DNA of 22,061 nucleotides, taken from assembly GCA_029560455.1 (NCBI GenBank), contig JAKQKW010000299.1, positions 1 to 22,061 on the forward strand. Reading direction: 5' to 3'. The notes under the pieces were generated by a model. That model saw only the letters and a program-made list of their open reading frames with translations. It was not told the origin of the DNA and did not search any database. The DNA comes from Candidatus Rifleibacteriota bacterium. Lineage in GTDB: Bacteria > Riflebacteria > Ozemobacteria > Ozemobacterales > Ozemobacteraceae. Position numbers and translations under genes: made by a program. Within the stretch, counting starts at the first letter, position 1; every line of letters begins with the position of its first letter. Below, piece after piece: positions 16,753 through 22,061 of this stretch.

Positions 16753-17876
16753 TGAGCAGCCCTGTTCTTCATACCCTGGTAGTCGACAGCTCGCTGGTCT
16801 TTCGCAAGATTATCGGCGATCTGCTTCTCGATATCAGCGGTATCAAGCTTGTCGGTCAGGCGCCGACCGGCAAGATAGCCATTCAAAAGGCGCAATCACT
16901 CAAGCCTGATCTGATCATTCTCGATATGAATCTTCAGGATATGAGCGGTCTGGAGGTTCTCAGGCAGTTGCGCGAGCTCAGGGTTGGCAGCCGGGTAATC
17001 GTAGTCAGTGCTGCTTCGCCCAATATGACTCTGCTGACCATGAAGGCACTGAGTGCCGGCGCTTTTGAATTCGTACTCAAGCCCGAAGCAGAAACGATTG
17101 AAGAAACCAGAAGTCTTCTCGAACCAGAGTTTAAACTGGCGGTTCAGGCACTTATTGAAAGCTTACGCATTCACCGCAGCATGAATATCGCGGGAAGTTC
17201 GAGCTCTTCAGGTGCGACTGCGAAAGCGGCCGCCGGCAACTTGCCGGCTGAGACAGGCGCTGGCAGACTTCCAAAAAGCTTTTCGGGGCGAAGTATCGAA
17301 CTGATTGTTATTGGCGTCTCGACTGGTGGCCCACCAGCTTTGATTGAAGTTTTTTCGGCTGTCAGAGAGCCTTTGCGGGTGCCGGTCATCATTGTTCAGC
17401 ATATTCCAAGATTTTTTTCAGAGGCGCTTGCGACAAGTATCAGAGAGCGTTCCGGACTGTGGGTCGAAGAAGCGAAGGATGGCATGCTTCTCGAGCCCGG
17501 GCATGTTTATCTGGCGCCTGGCGGCGAGCATCTGAAGCTTGCCCGCGGCGGCAGTGCCGGCAGCCATGTGTTGCGGCTTACTCATGACAAGCCTGAGAAC
17601 AACTGCCGGCCTTCTGTTGACTATCTGCTGCGCTCGGTAGCAGAGAATTTTTCGGGGCGTATCGGACTGTTCATCATGACCGGCATGGGCACTGACGGTC
17701 TGGCTGGCGCCAGGCTCATACGAGCTGCCGGCGGTTATATAGCGACTCAGGATGCCGGGTCCTGCGTGGTTTACGGCATGCCGCGGGCAGTATTTGAAGC
17801 CGGGCTGGCCGATGAAGTTCTTGCTCTGGGCGCCATTGCACCGACGATGCAAAAACTGGCGCGCCGGATTGTTTGA
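16752..17876 (+). CDS. cheB: CheB methylesterase/deamidase
   Basis: A 374-residue adaptation enzyme that removes methyl groups from receptor glutamates. N-terminal receiver (about 7-125) with phospho-acceptor D58 (ILDMNLQDMSG) and K110; a Ser/Ala-rich linker (about 145-175); C-terminal methylesterase domain with catalytic S190 (GVSTGGP), H217 (VQHIP) and D315 (MGTDG), and the closing QDAGSCVVYGMPRAV. One oddity: the acidic pair at the start of the receiver reads D12-S13 instead of D-D, which may weaken Mg2+ binding and phospho-control. It starts on a one-base overlap with cheW. Its substrate is probably the soluble receptor encoded upstream. Confidence 0.93.
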   Translation: MSSPVLHTLVVDSSLVFRKIIGDLLLDISGIKLVGQAPTGKIAIQKAQSLKPDLIILDMNLQDMSGLEVLRQLRELRVGSRVIVVSAASPNMTLLTMKALSAGAFEFVLKPEAETIEETRSLLEPEFKLAVQALIESLRIHRSMNIAGSSSSSGATAKAAAGNLPAETGAGRLPKSFSGRSIELIVIGVSTGGPPALIEVFSAVREPLRVPVIIVQHIPRFFSEALATSIRERSGLWVEEAKDGMLLEPGHVYLAPGGEHLKLARGGSAGSHVLRLTHDKPENNCRPSVDYLLRSVAENFSGRIGLFIMTGMGTDGLAGARLIRAAGGYIATQDAGSCVVYGMPRAVFEAGLADEVLALGAIAPTMQKLARRIV

Positions 17877-17895
17877 GTCATCAGGTCATGGGGAG

Positions 17896-18738
17896 ATGGA
17901 GAAAGCATTGAAAAACAAGCTCGACAGCAATGAATTCGCACTGTGGAGCCAGTTTTTATCGGAACTGACCGGAATCAGCCTGTCTGAAGATAAAGAATAT
18001 CTGATTATCGAGCGGTTTCATGGTCTGCTGAAAAAATACCGCTGTTCGAACTACAGTCACCTCTATTTTATGGCGCGCGAGCCTGAACGAAACGATCTCA
18101 GAGAAGAGCTCGTCGATCATATCACGACCAAGGAAACCTCATTCTTTCGCGATCTCGCACCATTTGAAGCATTGCGCAACACGGTTTTCCCGAGGTTGCT
18201 CGAACAATGCCGCCGGGCCGGCGAAAAGCGCCGGCTGAAAATATGGAGTGCCGCCTGCTCAACCGGTCAGGAGGCTTACAGTCTGGCGATGATCTTGCAG
18301 GAAATGGGTGTCTCGCCTCATGAATACCAGATAACAGGAACCGATATCTCACGTATGGCGATAGACTCTGCCCGACAGGGTTGCTATAACCGTTTTGAAG
18401 TTGAACGTGGGGTGCCAGAGCCTTTGCTGGAACGGTTTTTTAAGCCAAACACCAGGAACTGGCAGGTCAAAGACAGTCTGAAAGAGTCGATTACTTTCGT
18501 GCAGATGCCACTGCATCGCCCTTTTATGCTGCCTGAAAGCTTCGATCTGATCGTCTGCCGCAACGTGGCCATCTATTTTGCTGCCGGGCCGCGGGTTGAA
18601 ATGTTCAGCCGGGTTTCCCGGCATCTGCATCCGCATGGCTATCTTCTTATCGGCTCAACCGAAACCGCCGGCGATCTCGGCAATCTTTTTCGCGAGGTTC
18701 ACCTCGAACCCCGCGCCGTTTTTCTGCAGAAAAAGTAG
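17896..18738 (+). CDS. cheR: CheR methyltransferase
   Basis: About 280 residues: an N-terminal helical CheR domain (about 10-75), then a SAM-dependent methyltransferase fold. Motifs: TTKETSFFRD (77-86), SAM motif I IWSAACSTGQEAYSLAM (116-132, with Gln where most CheR have Glu), GTDIS (D150) and DLIVCRNVAIYF (217-228). It methylates receptor glutamates and opposes CheB. Start: ATG at 17896 leaves 19 bases after cheB, but its GGGGAG lies too close. A TTG at 17908 with GGAG six bases upstream is a credible alternative that removes only four residues. It is the last gene of the cluster and convergent with the small gene at 18764. Confidence 0.92.
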   Translation: MEKALKNKLDSNEFALWSQFLSELTGISLSEDKEYLIIERFHGLLKKYRCSNYSHLYFMAREPERNDLREELVDHITTKETSFFRDLAPFEALRNTVFPRLLEQCRRAGEKRRLKIWSAACSTGQEAYSLAMILQEMGVSPHEYQITGTDISRMAIDSARQGCYNRFEVERGVPEPLLERFFKPNTRNWQVKDSLKESITFVQMPLHRPFMLPESFDLIVCRNVAIYFAAGPRVEMFSRVSRHLHPHGYLLIGSTETAGDLGNLFREVHLEPRAVFLQKK

Positions 18739-18763
18739 CGTTATTTGCGAGCAATACTTGAAT

Positions 18764-18982
18764 TTAAGCTTGCTGGCTGCTGTTTGCCGCTTCTGCGCGG
18801 CGCTGCTTGAGGTATCTTACCAGTCCAATCGCGAAACCCATTACTACTCCGTTTCCCGCCGCCATTATCATTGGCATTTCTTTAATCATTTTGTCCTGAA
18901 CGATATGGAAGGCTACGACTCCGATAATGCTGATGACAGTCATCACGATAATCCAGATAACCAGCTGCTTGACAAGTTTCAT
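18764..18982 (-). CDS. Small two-helix membrane protein
   Basis: A 72-residue protein with two hydrophobic segments (about 6-28 and 37-57) and a basic/Ala/Gln-rich C-terminal tail (KQRRAEAANSSQQA). An AGGT ribosome site lies a few bases before the ATG. I do not recognise a family. It lies alone on the minus strand, convergent with cheR (25 bases between stops). Membrane location is likely; function is unknown. Confidence 0.6.
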   Translation of the reverse strand: MKLVKQLVIWIIVMTVISIIGVVAFHIVQDKMIKEMPMIMAAGNGVVMGFAIGLVRYLKQRRAEAANSSQQA

Positions 18983-19103
18983 AAGACCTCAGACCTCTTC
19001 TGTTTATAATACTGCAGTCGTGCTTTATTGACCGCAAAACCTTAACAGCTAAACCATATTACGTTCAGATTTTCCTGTAAAGATCTGTTTGCTCTGCAAA
19101 TAA

Positions 19104-19135
19104 AAAACCGCAGAAACCTGGGTCTCTGCGGTTTT
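19104..19135. terminator. Intrinsic terminator after the downstream clostripain gene
   Basis: An 11-bp stem (AAAACCGCAGA 19104-19114 with TCTGCGGTTTT 19125-19135) with a 10-base loop and T/A runs on both sides, 12 bases past the stop of the minus-strand peptidase gene. It could also end transcripts arriving from the plus strand. Confidence 0.85.
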
Positions 19136-19146
19136 CTTAACAGATT

Positions 19147-20499
19147 TTATCTGGCTTTGAGTTCGTTCAGCAGGTTGCTGACGTTGGTTCTGGTAGAGTC
19201 ATCGAGGTTGCCTTCGGCAAACACGCTGAAGTTCAGTTTGGCGATAACGTGGGCGCTGACTTCGCGGTTCTTTTCGTTGGCGGTAGCAACGTAATCCATC
19301 AGGCTCGACATGTCGCCACGGCTGACATCGGCAACCAGAGTCTTAACAGCGGCCTTCTTGTAGTAATCTTTGACCATGGCTTCCCACATGCAGTTTTTGG
19401 CGAAGGCAAGGTCTTTGTATTCAGCTGAGAAACTGTAAGAAGAAGTCGGGAAGTAAATCGCCAGACCGGTAGCATTCTTGGTGTTGTAACCGCTCAGGCC
19501 ATTGTAAGTAACAGCTTTGGCATAGGCTGCTTCGAATTTATTGGCAGCGGTCTGAAAGCCTTCGTCGTTGATGCTGGCCTTGGTCAGGGCTACGAAGTGG
19601 CCAAGATCGATATTGGTTCGGTAATAGAACTTCTGAACGCGGTTGAGAGCTGATTTGAATTCAGCGGCGAAGTCGCCGGCCATGGTGGCTTTGGCAAAGC
19701 CGTTGATGGCATCGGTCAGGTTGTCGAGTTCGCTGCATTTCACGACAGACTGGGTAGTAGAAGAACTGCCGGCGCTGCCACCGTTATAGGAAGCCGCATA
19801 CTGTTTTACGATCATGGTGGCAACCTGTTCAGCGGTCATGCCCTTTTTGAAGTTCTGAATGATTTCGCGGTAGGGGTAGCCTTCGCCCGGTTCAACTTCT
19901 TCAGAAGCTACCAGATAGTCGCAACCGTCTTTAAGAGCATAGGCGACTTCCATCATCTGCATGAGGCAGGCGTCAAAGGTGAATACTTCGATATTCTGAC
20001 CGATGGCGGCCTTGATTTCTTTCATGGCCACGGTCAGCTGGTTGGTGGTGATATGATTGCTCGAAGAATCGTCGTAAGAAATGCCCTTGATCATTTCTCC
20101 GTTGGCATTTTTCCAACCTGAGCCGTGATTCCAGATGATCGAGCAGTAATTTTTTGCCGGGTAAGCTTTGGCAACGTCAGTTACGAATCTGACATATTCG
20201 CGATAATCGCCCATGTCAAGTTCGCCCATTTCTTTAACGACCTGGGGGCCATCTTTGGTGATGTAATTGAGAGTGGCCGGGCCGTGTTCGCGGTCGATCA
20301 GGCAGACGATGTTGAGATAATCGTTAGAACCGCCGCCGGCAGCCATTTCCTGCATGTCACTCACGCCAAATGAATCAAGGTTGTTGTCGGCATTCAGAAA
20401 AACCATGAATGTCCATTCTTTGGCGGCAGCCGCACTGGCCGGGGTACAAAGACAGCAGGTGATGAGGAAAATCGCAAATACACTGATTACACGCTTCAT
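19147..20499 (-). CDS. Secreted clostripain-family (C11) cysteine peptidase
   Basis: A 450-residue exported peptidase. The signal peptide covers about 1-24 (basic start, hydrophobic core, ASA-type cleavage). The caspase-fold catalytic dyad of family C11 is visible: H125 in IIWNHGSGWKN and C178 in FDACLMQMMEVA, with the acidic YDDSSSNHI region (142-150). A helical C-terminal region of about 200 residues follows. C11 enzymes typically cleave after Arg or Lys, but the S1 preference is not readable here. The ATG follows AGGAGT at a good distance. It is a tandem paralogue of the gene ending at 20720, but has its own strong promoter and terminator. Confidence 0.88.
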   Translation of the reverse strand: MKRVISVFAIFLITCCLCTPASAAAAKEWTFMVFLNADNNLDSFGVSDMQEMAAGGGSNDYLNIVCLIDREHGPATLNYITKDGPQVVKEMGELDMGDYREYVRFVTDVAKAYPAKNYCSIIWNHGSGWKNANGEMIKGISYDDSSSNHITTNQLTVAMKEIKAAIGQNIEVFTFDACLMQMMEVAYALKDGCDYLVASEEVEPGEGYPYREIIQNFKKGMTAEQVATMIVKQYAASYNGGSAGSSSTTQSVVKCSELDNLTDAINGFAKATMAGDFAAEFKSALNRVQKFYYRTNIDLGHFVALTKASINDEGFQTAANKFEAAYAKAVTYNGLSGYNTKNATGLAIYFPTSSYSFSAEYKDLAFAKNCMWEAMVKDYYKKAAVKTLVADVSRGDMSSLMDYVATANEKNREVSAHVIAKLNFSVFAEGNLDDSTRTNVSNLLNELKAR

Positions 20500-20571
20500 T
20501 ATCGATACTCCTTATACTCTAATACGCTTATACAACTAAAAAATTACTCGATACGGATACTACGTTCATTC

Positions 20572-20600
20572 ATTATAATCATCGAAAAGTACAGTGTCAA
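20572..20600 (-). promoter_or_regulatory. Perfect consensus sigma70-type promoter for the clostripain gene
   Basis: On the minus strand, TTGACA (20595-20600), a 17-base spacer and TATAAT (20572-20577) match both consensus hexamers exactly. The expected start lies near 20565, leaving a 5' leader of about 65 bases before the ATG at 20499. Confidence 0.85.
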
Positions 20601-20665
20601 CGGATTCTAAAACATTTTTTTGGTGGAAGTGTGCAGGCGTCTATTGGGTGCTTAAGAGAAAAATC

Positions 20666-20700
20666 TGGCGGGCAACCGGTTTGTTGCCGGTTGCCCGCCA
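20666..20700 (-). terminator. Intrinsic terminator after the upstream clostripain gene
   Basis: A perfect 14-bp GC-rich stem (20666-20679 with 20687-20700, arm TGGCGGGCAACCGG) with a 7-base loop, followed in the minus direction by a short T run. It insulates the upstream peptidase gene from the promoter at 20572-20600. Confidence 0.88.
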
Positions 20701-20719
20701 ATGTTGGTCTTTGTTGATC

Positions 20720-22061
20720 TTAGCGTCTTGCTGCTGCGGTGAGCTGGGTGAAGAGAACCTTGAATTCGTCGGCCAGCGATGCCGGCAGAGCGTTTTCGGT
20801 ATACATTTCGTAATTGAGTTCGCGCAGAATGTAGCGATAGAGATCGGCATTCTCAGGGTTTTCGGCGGCTGCGGCCACGAGGTGGCGCAGTTCATCGAGA
20901 CTGCCGGCTCTGATGTTGCTGACGATATTGTCAGCCATGTCACGCTTGAGCAGGGTGTCGATCATTTCGTCCCACATGCTGTCTTTGGCGAAGCTGAGAG
21001 TGCGGTATTTGGCTTCAACTCTGAAGCTTGCGGGCAGATAAATTGCTATGCCCTTTGCATTCTTGGTAGAGTAACCGGTGTTCTTGAAATTGATTACTGC
21101 GGCTTTGCCAGCTGCCAGAAGCTTGTCGCAGGCGGTCTTGATCGATTCATTGGTGCCGAGGCGGCCCTTGAGCTGTTCAACAAAGTGAATCATGTCGATG
21201 TTCTCGGGTGAATCGAACTTCTGAGTGGTGGCCAGGGCAGCTTTGACATCAGCTGAATACTTACCGCTCATGATGGCTTTGGCCAGACCATCGATGGCGT
21301 CGAGCATGGCGCCGAACTTGCTCATGTCTACGGCTGACTGGGTCGATTCATCGTTGCCCTGACTGCCGCCGGTGTATGAGCGGGCGAATGCATTGACCCA
21401 GTTGTTGGCGAAAGCTTCCGGGGCCATGCCTTTGCTGACACCTTTGAGAATGTCGTCATAAGGAGCGCCTTTGCCGGGTTCAAGTTCTTCAGAAGCGACC
21501 ATGAATCTGACATTGTCTTTAACGGCATGGCCGACTTCGACCATCTGCATCAGGCAGGCGTCCATGTTCAGAATGTCGAGTTTCTGGCCGAGGACATTGG
21601 CGATTTCGGCGGTTGCCTGGCCGAGCTGAGCGTTGGTGATATGGTTGTTCGAAGAATCGTCATAAGAAATACCACGGAATATGCTGTTGACCTTCTTGTT
21701 TTTCCAGCCTGAACCGTGATTCCAGATGGTGAAGCAGTAATGCTTCGCCGGATAATTTTCTTTGATGAAGCGGGCAAATTTAACGAGTTCGCGATAGTCG
21801 CCCATATCGAGTTCGCCCATATCTTTGATCTTTTTGATGTTGTTTTTTTCGATGAAGTTGATCTGGGCCGGGCCACGTTCGCGGTCGATCAGCGTAACGA
21901 TATTGAGATTGGCGTTCGAGCCGACGCGGGCCATTTCCTGCTGATCTTCTACTCCAAACGGGTCGAGGTTATTGTCGGCGTTGAGGAATACGGCTACGGT
22001 CCAGTCTTTGGTCTGGGCTGCGGCCGGCAGCAAAATGGCGAACAGAAACAGGGTGGTAAGT
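20720..22061 (-). CDS. Second clostripain-family (C11) peptidase, 5' end outside the window
   Basis: A partial gene with at least 446 codons visible. The frame stays open to the right edge, where the sequence LTTLFLFAILLPAAA is the hydrophobic part of a signal peptide, so the start lies a few codons beyond the window. The first in-window start-like codon (TTG at 22033) would cut the signal peptide and is not the real start. The C11 dyad is present: His (codon 21716-21718, in WNHGSGWKN) and Cys (codon 21554-21556, in MDACLMQMVEVG). It aligns along its length with the neighbouring peptidase, including FLNADNNLD and GELDMGDYRE, and the two probably arose by tandem duplication. Predicted to be exported. 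Confidence 0.88.
   Translation of the reverse strand, partial: LTTLFLFAILLPAAAQTKDWTVAVFLNADNNLDPFGVEDQQEMARVGSNANLNIVTLIDRERGPAQINFIEKNNIKKIKDMGELDMGDYRELVKFARFIKENYPAKHYCFTIWNHGSGWKNKKVNSIFRGISYDDSSNNHITNAQLGQATAEIANVLGQKLDILNMDACLMQMVEVGHAVKDNVRFMVASEELEPGKGAPYDDILKGVSKGMAPEAFANNWVNAFARSYTGGSQGNDESTQSAVDMSKFGAMLDAIDGLAKAIMSGKYSADVKAALATTQKFDSPENIDMIHFVEQLKGRLGTNESIKTACDKLLAAGKAAVINFKNTGYSTKNAKGIAIYLPASFRVEAKYRTLSFAKDSMWDEMIDTLLKRDMADNIVSNIRAGSLDELRHLVAAAAENPENADLYRYILRELNYEMYTENALPASLADEFKVLFTQLTAAARR

Noticed and set aside
19005..19010. TATAAT on the plus strand upstream of the small membrane protein
   Set aside because: There is no -35 at a suitable distance and no plus-strand gene downstream before the terminator at 19104. 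On the minus strand the same bases give no well-spaced promoter.

Overview
The window looks like a chromosomal segment of an anaerobic, mid-GC (roughly 50-55 percent by eye) bacterium with a peptidoglycan wall and a chemosensory system. Peptidoglycan genes, many ATGA/TGATG-type overlaps, an [FeFe]-hydrogenase-like domain and two secreted C11 (clostripain-family) peptidases fit a deep-branching anaerobic lineage. Candidatus Riflebacteria/Ozemobacteria is my best guess, but it is only a guess from gene content; no rRNA or tRNA marker is present.

Layout. (1) 20-1462, plus: a Clp-type AAA+ ATPase with a single AAA module and an unrecognised N-terminal region, closed by a strong bidirectional terminator. 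(2) 4724 down to 1529, minus: an envelope group of a flippase-like (LPG-synthase TM family) membrane protein, a membrane-anchored LysM protein and a small class-B-like penicillin-binding transpeptidase. (3) 4816-9081, plus: a tightly packed run of a membrane-anchored coiled-coil protein with a C-terminal helix-turn-helix-like segment, an AI-2E/PerM-family permease, an ABC ATPase, its ABC-2 permease and a small exported coiled-coil protein, ended by a strong hairpin. (4) 9239-18738, plus: a chemosensory cluster of CheX, CheY, CheA, a receptor, CheW, CheB and CheR. (5) 18764-18982, minus: a small two-helix membrane protein. (6) 19147 to the window end, minus: two tandem clostripain-family peptidases; the upstream one runs off the right edge.

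The centrepiece is the receptor at 13463-16270. One soluble polypeptide carries two ferredoxin-type 4Fe-4S motifs, an [FeFe]-hydrogenase H-cluster-like domain, another 4Fe-4S (Fes-type) motif, HAMP-like repeats and a complete methyl-accepting chemotaxis signalling domain. It overlaps cheA by one base and is followed, with further overlaps, by cheW and cheB, with cheR 19 bases after cheB. It is the only receptor gene here, so the arrangement reads as a self-contained pathway: H2 or redox state sensed by the iron-sulfur/H-cluster head, passed through the HAMP/MCP stalk to CheA-CheW, then to CheY, with CheX as likely CheY phosphatase and CheR/CheB for adaptation. No flagellar or pilus gene is in view, so the output (movement or another process) is open.

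Other points for attention: a probable 15-codon leader ORF coupled to the GTG start of cheA; dyad-symmetric sequences ahead of cheY and cheA; extra CheW-like and degenerate receiver domains at the CheA C-terminus; a 158-base overlap between the ABC ATPase and permease genes; and a perfect sigma70-type consensus promoter ahead of one clostripain gene. No intergenic stretch exceeds about 220 bases. I saw no CRISPR array, insertion sequence, tRNA or rRNA.
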